From Acanthococcus lagerstroemiae (lineage: Eukaryota; Arthropoda; Insecta; Hemiptera; Eriococcidae): a stretch of 64,000 nt of DNA. Under the pieces are notes generated by a model, which saw nothing but the letters and a program-made list of their open reading frames with translations, did not search any database and had not been told where the DNA came from. The position numbers and the translations under genes are program-made. The stretch covers positions 73,938,344 through 74,002,343 of the forward strand of contig CM063108.1 in NCBI GenBank assembly GCA_031841125.1, written 5' to 3'. Of this stretch, positions 23,815 to 34,690 are shown piece after piece. Within the stretch, counting starts at the first letter, position 1. Each line of letters starts with the position of its first letter.

Positions 23815-26068
23815 TAATAATAAATACCTTTATTTAGAGGGGTATTACATGCGTTATAACTATTTCTAATTTACCCTGAAAATATCCCCGGCCCTTTAAG
23901 AGCAAAGGTACACCTCACCCTTTTCCATTCTTCCCTGTTTGTAGCAATTCTTTGATATTTTTTATGGAAAAAGAAGCGATCGATTTCGTCCCTCCATCTC
24001 GGTCTTCGTCTCCCTTCTTTCTTTTTTTGTGAGCAAAAATCCAAAAGGTGGCCAGATATGCCCATCTATCGATGGCGAGGGGAAGTCTGATAACGTGCCC
24101 CGTCCACCCCCACTTTTGATTCCTAATTTGAACTATTGCGTCTAGCATGTTTGGGATTTTCTTCTTTAGTGAGGCAGTGCGAATTCGGTCCGATTTTCTT
24201 TTTCCAAGCATAGACCGTAGCATAGAGTTTTGGGTGGATGATATTTTTGTTAGAATTTCTGCTGTTGGTGTCCAGGTTGGGCATCCGTATGTTAGAACTG
24301 GCAGCATGCACATATTGAAGATTTCCCCTTTTTTGTTTATATGTACTTGAAATTGCTTTTAAAGATATGTCTCAGTGTCCAGTATTTCTTCCATGCTAAG
24401 CCAATTCGCCCGTTAATTTCTTTCTCGATTTTATTTTCAAAAGCGATTAATTGACCCAAGTATGTTGTTTTCTTTACAGATTCTATCTCTCTGTCGTCTA
24501 TGCTAATTTTTGTTTTTGTTGACATAATTTTGATTTTTTTCCAAATTCATAGTTAATCCAGCTGTTTTTCCTGTTACATTTAGAGACTGAATCGTTGAAT
24601 TTAATTCCGAATGCAATTCTGATATTAGAATTACGTCATCTGCAAATCTTAAGTTTGAGATTCTCTTACCATTTATTCTCAGTCCCTTGTTCTCCCGCTC
24701 AAGTTGTCGGAAAATCTCCTCTAGTGCACAGTTGAAAAGGATAGGCGAGAGGGGGTCCCCTTGCCTGACTCCTTTTTTTCTTCCGAAGTATGTACCTAGT
24801 CTGTCGGTTATAATCCTACTTTTAAGATCGGAGTAGATCTCTTTCACTATTTTTATAATTGGAGTTTCCACCCGTTGGTTGTGTAAAGCTTTTAGAATAA
24901 ATTTGTAATTTACTGAATCAAAGGCTTTGTTATAATTAAGGAAAGCGAGGTTAATATTTGTTCCAAATTCGTATCTATACTTTTTCTAAGATTTGGTTTA
25001 TGATATGGAGGTGGTCTAGTGTGGAGTAGTTTTGCCGGAATCCAGCTTTTGTTCAGGAGGTTGGTGGTACTCGAGTGTTTTTCTGAGCCTTAACTCTAAA
25101 ATTTTGAGAAAATTTTGGAAATAGTGGGAGATAAACTTATAGAGCTGTACGTGTAGTTGTTTATTTGTCCCTACTGCCTTTTTTATGGAGTTGGTAAAAT
25201 TACATCGGAGTGCTTCCATTCGGTCGGTATTGAGTTAAAATCCATACTTGTGTTTGAAGAGCGTTATTGTTAGTGCTTCTATGAGAATGCGACCCCCGGA
25301 CTTTGTATGTTTGTTTCTAATACCGTCGCGCCCTCGAGCTTTCTCTTTTTTTAACCTATTAACTACCATCCATACTTCAGAAGACAAAAACGGACAGAAT
25401 TCGGCGAGTTCTTCCAGTTGGATTGAAGGCTCTGATGGAGGTCATGTTGAATTTTCCTCCGAATCGTATAATGTCTCGTAGAATTTAGTTACCACTTGGT
25501 TAAATTTGTCGCGATCGTAGATTTTAACTCCGGATTCGTTTTCCAGGTATGTGGTTAAGTAGTTGCCGAGAGATAATTTTTTATCAAGATTTTTGACATT
25601 TTTTGACTTATCCAATGTTTCCCTTATTAGGGCCTCCTTTTTTGCCATGATTCTTTTCCTTTGTAATAACCTAATTCTTTTCGACATCTAATTGAACTCC
25701 ACTTTTTCTCTCGATGTTTTTTGGCCTTTTCGTAAGATTTCAATCCGTTTTCCGTATAGGATTTTTAGGTCGTCATTTACTATTGGGAGTGGTGGGGGTA
25801 AGTTGCCAGGCGATGTTTCCGAGCTAGCGAATGCCTTAATTAATAAACTATTACTAATTAGATCATAATATTCTTCTAGGCTAAGGAGGTCTGGGTTCCT
25901 AAGTGGTGTTCGTAATTTTGAAAGGGTATGTTCGAATTTTGAGGGATTGACTACCTTTATCGGTTTACTCTTGTTGTTTCTTAGATAAGGGTGAATGAAA
26001 GGGACTTCTGAAATTTTGGGGGAAGAGTAACTAATCCACAAAATTTTAAAAAAATCTAAAGACCGCAT
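23815..26068 (-). mobile_element. RTE-clade non-LTR retrotransposon, degraded copy A
   Basis: Minus-strand LINE relic, running from the endonuclease-RT linker (26068-25442) through RT fragments (25440-24503) to the C-terminal domain (24313-23915). Its 3' end near 23815 carries a short TTATTATT-type tail typical of RTE. Several frameshifts and stops separate the pieces. RT signatures GVRQGDPLSPILF and FADDVIL, and C-terminal words TYGCPTW and KWGWTGHV, are those of RTE/BovB-like elements. It is inactive. Confidence 0.88.
24503..24871 (-). pseudogene. Reverse transcriptase core of RTE copy A
   Basis: A 122-codon open segment with RT motifs in order: GVRQGDPLSPILF (motif 3-4 region), RISNLRFADDVILIS (catalytic Asp-Asp box) and TAGLTMNLEK downstream. 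The two Asp residues are intact, but the segment is cut from the upstream fingers region (QAGFR-type words near 25030) and the downstream thumb region by frameshifts. Confidence 0.88.
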
Positions 26069-26289
26069 AATAATTATTGTGGCGTTACAAAAGAGTCCAT
26101 TGTTTTCAAATTTATGACTTTATATATCTGTCGATACTCTTGAATAAAAGTCTCTTCCGCCTCCGCTGGTGCCATAATCTTCCAGATCCTAACTACCTTT
26201 TTACTTTCATAGCATTTGTCGTTAGTGTAACACCGAAATCGGTATATTTCAATATACCAACCATTGTGACCTATTAAAAATTAAAACTC

Positions 26290-28170
26290 ATGCATTCGGG
26301 AACTCTAAATTATAACGTGTCAGAGAAATTGGCCTACGACGACGTCAACGATGAAACCATCGGGACGCCGGTGTTGTCGTCGATTTCCACCTTTCGAACT
26401 AATCGCACCGACGAATGTTATAAGAAGATCAACCAATTTTCGATCTGTAATAAAGTGGTTTTTTTATCTTTTCGAGAATTTTCTTTTAAGAAATGTCTTA
26501 TGAAAACTTCTACGCAAAGCATTTCAATTTCGAGATCATATTCATGTGCTTTTCCAGTAATTTGGTTCACAACGAAAATATACTCTACAGTTGAGAAGCC
26601 TTTTCTGAATCCCGCCTGTTCATTCCCCTGATGATTTTTTGAATCCAAATGGTTATACATACGTACGTCGTTTTAAGACTGCCATAAATACTTTACAGAT
26701 GTTCGATGTTAAGCATTTTGGCCTGTAATTTTCAATACGTTCCTCCCCCTTTTTTTGTATAATAATATTATTTCGGCCAAGTTCCACTGTTTTGGACATA
26801 TTTTCATGATTAGAATTTTATTAAATATTTTAGCCAGGTGTGGCACTCTCTGATCGCCAAACCTTTTCAAAATTTCGTTCGTAATTCCATCCGGTCCCGG
26901 GGCTGTGTAACTTTTCAGTCTATTTAGTACATATTCCACTTCTCTCTCTCCATCATTTTCGGAATTCCTTCCTCCTTCCACCCTCCAGTTTTTGCTATTT
27001 TTGTTAGCTCGTTTCGCTCGCAGTAAAAGTTCTCGTAAAAACTTATTGCTGCCTCTACAATTTCTTCTTGATTTTGAGTCACTTTTCCTGTCCGATCTTT
27101 TAGCTTCAGCTTAACGTCTCTCCTGCCACCGAGTTCGAGCCTTAACTTTTTTAGTGGACCAGCTTTCTACCAAAATATTTTGAATTTTTTCCTATTCATT
27201 TGTTTTTTAATATCTTTTCTAACATTTTTCTTCGATAATTTTTGTATTTTAGTTAGCTCAGTTTTGTCCAATGGTGTTTTATTTCTATTTTTCCAAAGGT
27301 TATTCTTGCTAACTCGAGAGTTTATTTTGAAAGCTTATCCCTGGTTTTCTCTTAAGCCCTCGTTACTCCAAACTCTCCAACTGTGTTCTTTAAAGTTTGG
27401 ACCATACTGTTGTAGAAATTTTCCTCGACTTTCATGATTTTAGTTCCTGTTCCTGGCGTGCATCCTCTTTCTTTCTGACTGGGATGATCCACCTTCCCCT
27501 CCTTTTACCCTTCCTGTGATTTTTTATACTGGACTCTCTGTGGGATGCTCAATTTACAGCGTGATATGCGGTAGTCTGATGAGAAGCCAAATTTTGACAG
27601 TGTTGTTACATCTTTAGCTACTGACAGGTCATTCATTAGTAGATGGTCAGTCTCATTTTTAGTTTTCCCGTCTGACGATAACCATGTCCACTTCTTTTTG
27701 ACTTTTTTTTTTTTCTTGTAACATGTGTTTGCTGTACATAAGTTAAATTTTTGGGCAATTTTTACTAATCTTCCCCTCTCCCGTCATATCTCTCCCCCAC
27801 ACCAGATGTGACGCAGTGTTTTAAATTAGCCTCTCCTCCTACTTTTGCGTTGACGTCCCCCATTATTACTTGATAGTATTCCTTCTCTTTTTGAATTGTT
27901 GCCTCCAGCTCGTCATAAAATTTAACTGCTTCTGCCTTCTCGGCTCCGGCTATATATGTGCATCCACTTGCAAGATTAGCATTTTTGTCTTCTCATCTAT
28001 TTTCAGTTTTAGTAGGCATATTCCATCAGATATTATTTTAATTTCCACAACATTATTTTTGATATTTTTGTTAATATAAAAGACCCACCCCGGTAACCAC
28101 TTGTGGAAACAAAGTAGTATAGATAGCTGCCTCTCCTCCTTTCTGCCAGTCTTTCTCCATATTTTCTAAC
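26290..28170 (-). mobile_element. RTE retrotransposon, truncated copy B
   Basis: A second, separate RTE relic on the minus strand. It starts near 28170 inside the endonuclease and includes KKKWTWLSSDGKTKNETDHL-type sequence (about 27700-27570). It continues to the RT N-terminal block TAPGPDGITNEILKRFG (26981-26709) and EQAGFRKGFSTVEYIFVVNQ (26660-26418), and decays by about 26290. Because copy A has its own RT N-terminal block near 25300, this is not one continuous element. Confidence 0.8.
27560..28170 (-). pseudogene. Endonuclease (APE-like) remnant of RTE copy B
   Basis: Reading the minus strand in shifting frames gives YYQVIMGDVNAKVGGE (the conserved GD.NA endonuclease motif), then ERYDGRGRLVKIAQKFNLCT, then WTW.SSDGKTKNETDHLL and GFSSDYRI (the SDH/SDY motif near the C-terminus). 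This is the RTE apurinic-like endonuclease, broken by stops and frameshifts. Confidence 0.8.
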
Positions 28171-28333
28171 TTCCGACACGTTTTTTAAATAATTTTCATT
28201 TTTACTTATCATTTTTTAAACAATAAATTTTTTTGGTGTTCTCAGTTATATAAATACATTTTATTAAAAAAGTCAATTTAATTTATATGTGTGAATTGGG
28301 GGGGGGGGCAGACAAAACTCTTACGGCGCCGCA

Positions 28334-28588
28334 CTACTCCAAATGGCCGATAGTAATTTTAGCGCCCATCCGCCCTTGATCGCAAATGCATTTATTATAA
28401 TAGCGAATATTCCTTCTGAAATGTCGACCTTCCTCACTAATATCTACTATCAGGCTTTTCAATACTTCTGGATAGTCAGGCATTGGTTTTAAAATAATTT
28501 TTTTTTTATGACAACAGTTATTACTGGAGCGACCAGGTTCGTTTCGAAAGGATAAACCTCCGCAATATTGAGAGTCAACTGTCGGCAA
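28334..28588 (-). pseudogene. Helitron helicase-protein fragment
   Basis: 84 codons on the minus strand. NCCHKKKIILKPMP, then PEVLKSLIVD, then GRHFRRNIRYYNK resembles the segment just before the Helitron-like N (Rep) domain of insect Helitron proteins (CCH.GK..L.P....PE.LKSLL....FR.NIR.YN..). Neither the Rep HUH motif nor the helicase is present nearby, so this is an isolated fragment. It shows that protein-coding Helitrons exist in this genome. Confidence 0.65.
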
Positions 28589-29205
28589 GCCTGGTTCAGA
28601 AACGCGGTAGTAGTATCAACGATATTTCCCTTCATTTCTCAGAGCACTGTGCTCCATATTTCGATCCCCTCCTTTGGCGAGGGAGGAAAACATTTTACCC
28701 CAAAATAGGACGAAGTACGTTTACTCTAAAACACCAGAGGGACCAAAAGAAAGTTTTTCTATTAACAATAAATCATAGCACGAGTAAAAATAATGTTTGA
28801 TTTCTAATTTGTCGCCTTATTTCAAGTCAGAATAATGCTTAAACGTGAGCAAGTTCCATACGCCAACAGTGAGACATAATGATCGACACTGCGGCGAATT
28901 GTAAAACTGTGTATAGCATACAAACTGTAAAAAAACACCATAATCTATACATCTAAAAATCATGTCAACGACATTTACAAAGTATGAATGGATCATCGGG
29001 TTTCGATCTTCTTGTAAGGGGTTTGAATGAGAAGGTACTGTACATTCTGACTTTTTGTTTTTGTTCGTTATCAGTTGAATTACATTGAAATGTTTGATTT
29101 ATTTGTGTTGCACTGACGAAGGGTCAACTGACAATGAATAAAAGTAAGAATGACTGTATAATGTGTATAAACTTAATTCCTAATACTTCAAAAATCCAAA
29201 CTTTG
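28589..29205. other. No recognisable gene
   Basis: AT-rich sequence between the Helitron fragment and satellite block B. No motif, repeat family or splice-supported exon was seen. Confidence 0.5.
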
Positions 29206-32200
29206 ATTTTCTGAAACCTGGTGAGGATCTACCCCTATATTCTCCACGGGTTACGACCGAAGAAATAGACAAACATTAAACATATTATAAAAAATATATT
29301 AATTCTTATACTCTGGACAGTTGGAATTTCAGAAAAAGGGGAGCGGGTCCGCCCCTTTGGTCTGCGTATGTTTCGGCCTGAAGAACAAATAGAAGGTGGT
29401 TGTTAACCATTAATTTTAAAGTCTGAAAAATCGAGAATTAGATTTTTGAAGTTGGGGGCTGGGTCCACCTCTCAGGTCCGCAAAATATTTTAGTCAAAAA
29501 AATAATGCCCTTAAAAAAGTACGAAAAATCGAGAGTGAAACTTCTCGGCGTATACTGCGAAGGTTTACCCCCTCAAGTTTCCAAAAAAATTCCGATCGAA
29601 AATAAAAATAAAAGGTTCCACAAAAATAATCCTTCAGGTTCAACATATCGAGAATGACATTTTTGCAGTTGGGGCGGAGGTCTACCCTTCAGGTCCACAA
29701 GAGATTTCAATTCACAGAGGGTCGTCAATAAAGTCTCGAAAATCGAGAAACAGATTTTCGAAGTTGGAGGTGGGGGACAACCCTCCGACTCACGAAAGAT
29801 GAAATAGGAAAAATAAAAAGTTCAACCAGATCCGAAAGATCGAGAATTAAATTTTCAAAGTTGGGGCGACAATCTATCTCCCGGCTTCACAAAACTACCG
29901 ATCTAAAAAAATAACCAAGTTCACGAAACACATATGTTTCAAAGTTCGAAAAACCGAGAAAATGGGGGTCACCTCTAGAGTCCACAAAAGATTCAGATTG
30001 TGAAAATAAAAGTTACTAGAAGAATAAGTATTAAATTCTGAAAAATCGAGAATTAAATTTAACGAGCCTGAGGCGGGGGTCTATCATTGGATCAACAAAA
30101 CAATTAGATGGAAAAAATAAAAATTTGTGACCGTCAATACGAAAAGGGCACTTCGGTCCAAAAAATCGATTTTGAGATTATGTTCGATTTTGGTAGGTCA
30201 AAGGGTAATCTTCAATACTGTGAGTGTGAACTTGAAAAAGCGAAAGTGATAGAGCGCAAGAGTGCGCGTCGATAGGCGGTCTCAAGATTCAAGTTTGAAT
30301 CTTTTGAATCTTTAAGTCTCGAACGACGTGCTCTTTTGATTTGGACGGTCACATTTATCGAAAAATAATGTTTAAAGTAGATAAACGGCTGCACGAAAGA
30401 TTCCAACTGAAAAAATAAATAAGTCACCAAAAGTATTTTTAAGGGCCGAAAAATTGAGAATTGGTGTTTCGGAGTTCGGGGTGGAACTTTGCTCCTCGGG
30501 TCCACAAAACATTTCCGATCAGAACATAAGAGTTTCAAGGAGAATTATTTCTTAAGTCTGAAAAATCGAGAATTTGATTTTCGGGGTTGGGAGTGGGGTC
30601 CAGCCCTTAGATGCACAAAGTAGTGAGATTGACAGAAGAAGGGGTTCGCGGAAAAGTACTGTTCAAGAAGGAAAACCACGAGTTAGACTTACAGAGTTGG
30701 GGGCGAGGTCCACTCCTCAGCCCCCACAAATCTTCAAATTAAAAATAATAAAAAGGTTACCAAAAATATTTTTACATGCCGAAAAATCGTCAATTAGAAT
30801 GTTCGGACTTGTGGGTGGGGGAGCCACCCTTTAAGTCCACAGAAAACTTCAATACAACAACTATGGTTTCACGGAAAACAATTTTCAAGCCCGTAGATTT
30901 TCGGCGTTGGGGTGGGGGTCCACTCCTTGGATCTACAAAAGACTTCGATCCAAAATATAAGAGTTTAATCAAAAAATGATTTTTAAGCCTGAAAAATCGA
31001 GATTTTAATTTCCAGATTCGGGGGTGGGGTCAGCCCTTCGGACTCGCATAAGATTTCAATTGAAAAAATAAACAGTCACCATGAATATATTTGAGAGGCT
31101 GAAAATCGAAAATTAGATTTTTGGGGTTGTGGTGGGGGTCCACCCCTCAGATCCACAAAACACTTCGATCAACAAAATATAAGTGGTTCACGGACAATCA
31201 TGGTTCAAGCCTGAAAAATCGAGACCAACGTCCGAAGTTGGGAGCGTGGTCAACCTCTCGGATTCACCAATATTTTAATCAAAGAAATACAAAGTTCATC
31301 AAAAATAATTTTAAAGGTCGAAAAATCCAGAATAGTTGAGGGCGAGAATCCACCTTTTGAGTCTTCAAAATTTGGCAATCGAAAGGAGAGGAGGTTTACG
31401 AAAGATAATTCAGAAGTTTGAAGAATCAAGCATTAGATTTCCGGAGCTCAGGACGGGCTCCACCCCTCAAGTCCGCAATAGATTGTATTAAAACAAGGAA
31501 TAAAATAAATATTTAATAATTCAAAATCGAAAATTAAACTTTCAGAGTTGCGGGTGTGGATTTACCTATCAGAACCACAAAATACTTCGACCAACGAAAC
31601 AGGGGTTCACGGAACATTATTGCTGAAGTCTGAAAAATATTAGACTTCCAGAATTGATGGCTGGGTCAACCATTGGACCCCGCAAGTAATTATAACTGAA
31701 AAACTGAAAAGGTCACGAAAAATATTTTTAAAAAGGCAAAAACTCGAGAATTAGATTTTCGGAATTAGATGGGGTTCCATTCCTCGGGTCCAACAAAGAC
31801 TTCGAGGGAATCACCGAAAATTATTTTTCACGTCGGAAAAATCGAGAATTGGATTTCCAGAGTTGGGGGGCGGGGTCAACCCATCGGGACCACAATTGAT
31901 TTGAATCGAAAAAACAAAAATTTCATCAAGAATAAATTTGAATGCCCGAAAAATCGAGATTTATATTTTAGGAGGCGAGGGGGGTCTATCCCTTGGGTCC
32001 ACAGATGATTTCGATCAAACAATAGAAGAGTTACGATCTTTCAACCGCTAACAATCAAGTTTCATGATCGGAGTTGGGGGCGAGGAATCCTCCCCTCTGA
32101 TCCATACAATACATCGATTAACATAGTAAGGGTTTCACAGACAACTATTGTTGAAGACTGAAAAATGGAGAGTTAGATAGATTTCCGGAGTTGGGAACAG

Positions 32201-32310
32201 GGTTAATCCTTTGGCCTTACAAATGATTTCCATCGAAAACAAAAACAGTTCACCGAAAGTAATCTTTAAAGATCGAAAAATCAATAATTAGACAAAGGTG
32301 AAAATGAATT
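29206..32310 (+). repeat. Satellite block B, ~105-bp monomer, about 28 copies
   Basis: Head-to-tail monomers of consensus GAAAAATCGAGAATTAGATT, (T/C)CGGAGTTGGGGGCGGGGTC, CACCCCTCGG(G/T)TCCACAAAA, GATTTCGATCGAAAAAATAA, then a GTTCACCAAAAATAATTTT.A segment. TCGAG words fall at 29431, 29529, 29648, 29743, 29840, 29954, 30046 and 30566, spaced mostly 92-120 bp. A foreign stretch near 30170-30440 interrupts the register. Monomers are diverged and no ORF is conserved. Confidence 0.9.
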
Positions 32311-32322
32311 GCTAAATTTTAG

Positions 32323-32452
32323 TGAACGAGTCCACCTCAACCTCGATAGTAATGTTCTCTCTATAAAAAATCTCTATTTGAATGATACCAGTGTGTATAG
32401 ATGTGTGAGCCCTAATAATGAATTTTACACAAATTTAGTGGTTGTCAAAAAT
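32323..32452 (+). CDS. Exon encoding C-terminal half of an Ig-like domain (partial gene)
   Basis: Between an acceptor (aattttag, ends 32322) and a donor GTATGT (32453) lies 130 bp open in one frame (entry phase 2, exit phase 0). It reads ..ERVHLNLDSN, then VLSIKNLYLNDTSVYRCVSP, then NEFYTNLVVVKN. This is the E-F-G strand pattern of an Ig fold (L.I..L...D...Y.C, then a beta strand). The partner half with the B-strand Cys and core Trp is not found nearby, so it would sit in a distant exon. It could belong to a cell-adhesion or receptor protein. It lies right at the edge of the satellite array and could also be a stranded exon. Confidence 0.5.
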
Positions 32453-33560
32453 GTATGTGCAATATGCCACTGCTTCATAACAACTTTCAACAGATTTCTC
32501 TCTCTCTCTTCCTTCTTTAACTTTTCCTTTCGCTTACAATAGGCATGAATTACTCAGAATTACTGCTTCTGATTTCTCCCAGGTAGCACTAAAGCATAGT
32601 TTAGCTTTAAAAATACATCATTCAATTCTAACTGGTGAAAAATATATTAAAAAATTCAAATAACGTGAAAATATAATCAAATTTGGAACACAAGGTGAAT
32701 GGATTTTACAGAATTGATAAGATTGATAATGCCAAAAAGAAAGTGTGTAATTATAGCTCACAAATAATTGAAATTATTATAACAATAACAACAAAAGTCT
32801 CTGGAGAAATGAAACAAAATACCCAGTGAAACAAAACATCGAAACAAAACAAATCACTGGCTAACATGAAAACATGGTAATAAATATCAAAACAATTATT
32901 TTACGATGATTTCCAATCATTCAGAAGTATTTGATCATCACTCCACACTGAAAGTACTCTGTTCCTTGGTATTCTGTAGTTCTCTTGTGAAACTGATGAA
33001 TCAGATTGTTTTCTTATGAGCCACTTGAGTAGTAAACCAGGTGTGGACTTACTGAAATTTTGTTATCTAACTGCTATCTTGCACAGTATTCAACTCCCAC
33101 TTCCAGTTAGTTTGCTAATATAATAATCAAGGTTTAGCTTGAGATTCTGAATTTGCTATATTACCCTCTCAAACTGAACAGAAAAGTGCGGCCAAGATGG
33201 TAGAAAGTGGTTAAGTTAATCCGTTCAATGAGGTGTGTATGAAAATGTAATGATTTTGAATTTTATTCTTTTTTCGATTGAAAACATGCGTCGACTGATT
33301 CAAGATTTCTTACGAAAATATCAGAAATCGATTTTGCGCAACGAGCAAATCGCTGGTATACTTAGTACAATTCTTCTCTCTCAGATACATTAGTCTTATG
33401 GGCGCAATGAGCAAAACGCTTACGTATACTTTTAAATCACGATCGTGAATACCTACCTTGGAGTTCGTTGAGCTTGCCAAGCGTATTTATTTTATCGGTT
33501 TTTGTTCTGATTTAATTGTTGAAATAGTCCCCATTGATGCTCGGTGAACGTACCAAAAAA
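32453..33560. other. No further supported exon
   Basis: AT-rich, with a CT-rich tract just after the Ig exon. No transmembrane or further Ig exon with matching phase 0 could be recognised here. Confidence 0.45.
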
Positions 33561-33589
33561 GGTGAGTCAGGATCTTCGGAAGGAGATGC

Positions 33590-33725
33590 GTCGCACCTAC
33601 GGTGCTCCGCAGCTGCTAGATTCTTGAACCAATTTTGAGTTCATTGAAGTTCATTGAGCATGTTGAAAATCGGTTCTTGAATCGATTTTGAGTTTGTTGA
33701 AGTTCATTGAGCAGGTTGAAAAAGC
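33590..33725 (+). repeat. Tandem duplication, ~60-bp unit
   Basis: Two adjacent copies contain TTCTTGAA(C/T)C(A/G)ATTTTGAGTT and TTGAAGTTCATTGAGCA(T/G)GTTGAAAA. Confidence 0.7.
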
Positions 33726-33750
33726 GTTTATTAGAGTGAAAAGAGAGAAG

Positions 33751-33849
33751 TAGTACAGAAAGTGTGATACACCCGCACATTTTTTTTTCTTCGAAAAAAA
33801 AAATGTGTGCTTAATGTGTGCTTGTATCACACTTTTTATGTACTACTAT
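33751..33849. mobile_element. Short foldback (hairpin) element
   Basis: Nearly the whole ~100 bp folds on itself. AGTAGTACAGAAAGTGTGAT pairs with the ATCACACTTTTTATGTACTA region, and the loop-proximal poly-T/TTCGAA/poly-A pair. It fits a minimal MITE. Confidence 0.65.
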
Positions 33850-33873
33850 TATCATTATAATGATGACTTTGTT

Positions 33874-33945
33874 TTGTGTACACGTTCACTATTATTGACG
33901 CAGCACTCAATAACGATCATTTTCATTGACTGTGTACAGCGCAGG
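33874..33945 (+). repeat. Dispersed repeat, also present inverted at 38113-38195
   Basis: GTGTACACGTTCA, ATTGACGCAGC.CTCAATAA and ATTGAC..TGTACAG occur in this order here. They recur in reverse complement at about 38113-38195, with an internal 5-bp difference. Confidence 0.65.
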
Positions 33946-33974
33946 CTTTACCGCTTTACCTTTGACTGTTAGTA

Positions 33975-34244
33975 TTAATTACATTGAAATTTGAACCCAA
34001 TTAGAGCAAAGTCTTGTGCCCTCCATGAGTTTCCTCTCCGTTGTGACATTTGGAGTGGGAAAGGGTTGGTGGTGATGCGCATTAGTTTGTAAGGGCAACT
34101 AATTATTCCAAAAAGAGAGAGAGAGTAAAATCGAAGCACCTTACTGTCATGAAAAGGGTATCTTGAATATTGTTTCTTTTCTGAAAACGCTTCAGTGATT
34201 GATAAAAACAAAATAACGAAGATTTTCCATTCTACCACATACAT
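33975..34244 (-). CDS. Short ORF with signal-peptide-like start, uncertain
   Basis: ATG at 34244 opens MYVVEWKIFVILFLSITEAF followed by SEKKQ: a charged N-region, a hydrophobic core and a small-residue cleavage site, as in a secreted protein. The frame runs 89 codons, or may be cut by a donor after ..FHDSK (GTGCTT at about 34139). The downstream part matches no family I know. It lies just upstream of, and divergent from, the CpG-richer plus-strand region at 34.3-34.7 kb. It may be a chance ORF. Confidence 0.25.
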   Translation of the reverse strand: MYVVEWKIFVILFLSITEAFSEKKQYSRYPFHDSKVLRFYSLSLFGIISCPYKLMRITTNPFPLQMSQRRGNSWRAQDFALIGFKFQCN

Positions 34245-34319
34245 ACCACTTTCAAGCGATTAAAAAGGAACATAATCATAATGGAAAGGAAACTGTGGAG
34301 TGTGGACCCATAACTCTTA

Positions 34320-34690
34320 AAAACCGGCTAAATAACGTTCGTTCATTCGCCGCGCTGTTTCTCTTCTCGTCTGACTGTGTGTTCTGTTCTGTCTGTGTAC
34401 CGTTAACCTTCTATACAGAGGAACGAGGACGGCGAGTCCCACCCCGTTCTGCCCCGTCTCGTTGCACGTCGCTGGTTCTCGGCGCTCGTTTTCCTTGAAT
34501 AGCTACTTCGTGTAATTTCACTTCTTTGTGTTAACTGCGTGCGCATTGTTGTATCGTCGGTGCGGTGCGGTGGTGCTTGTAGTCAAACTGGGGTCTGCAT
34601 TCTAAGCCATTTCCACGCGTCCCTGCCTGCCATCATTGTTTGTCTAACTGTGAGGCGCTGTGGTTGTTGTTTGCATTAACATCTGAGACT
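34320..34690 (+). promoter_or_regulatory. CpG-richer block, candidate promoter/5'UTR of the MYND gene
   Basis: The most CpG-dense stretch of the plus-strand left flank (CGGCGAGTCCC, CGTCGCTGGTTCTCGGCGCTCG, TCGTCGGTGCGGTGCGGTGG). The MYND gene's first coding exon begins behind a splice acceptor at 42051, so a non-coding exon upstream is required. This block is a plausible place, but no donor could be fixed. Confidence 0.3.

Noticed and set aside
26077..26290. Separate exon between the two RTE copies
   Set aside because: No family match. It is the decayed boundary between LINE copies.
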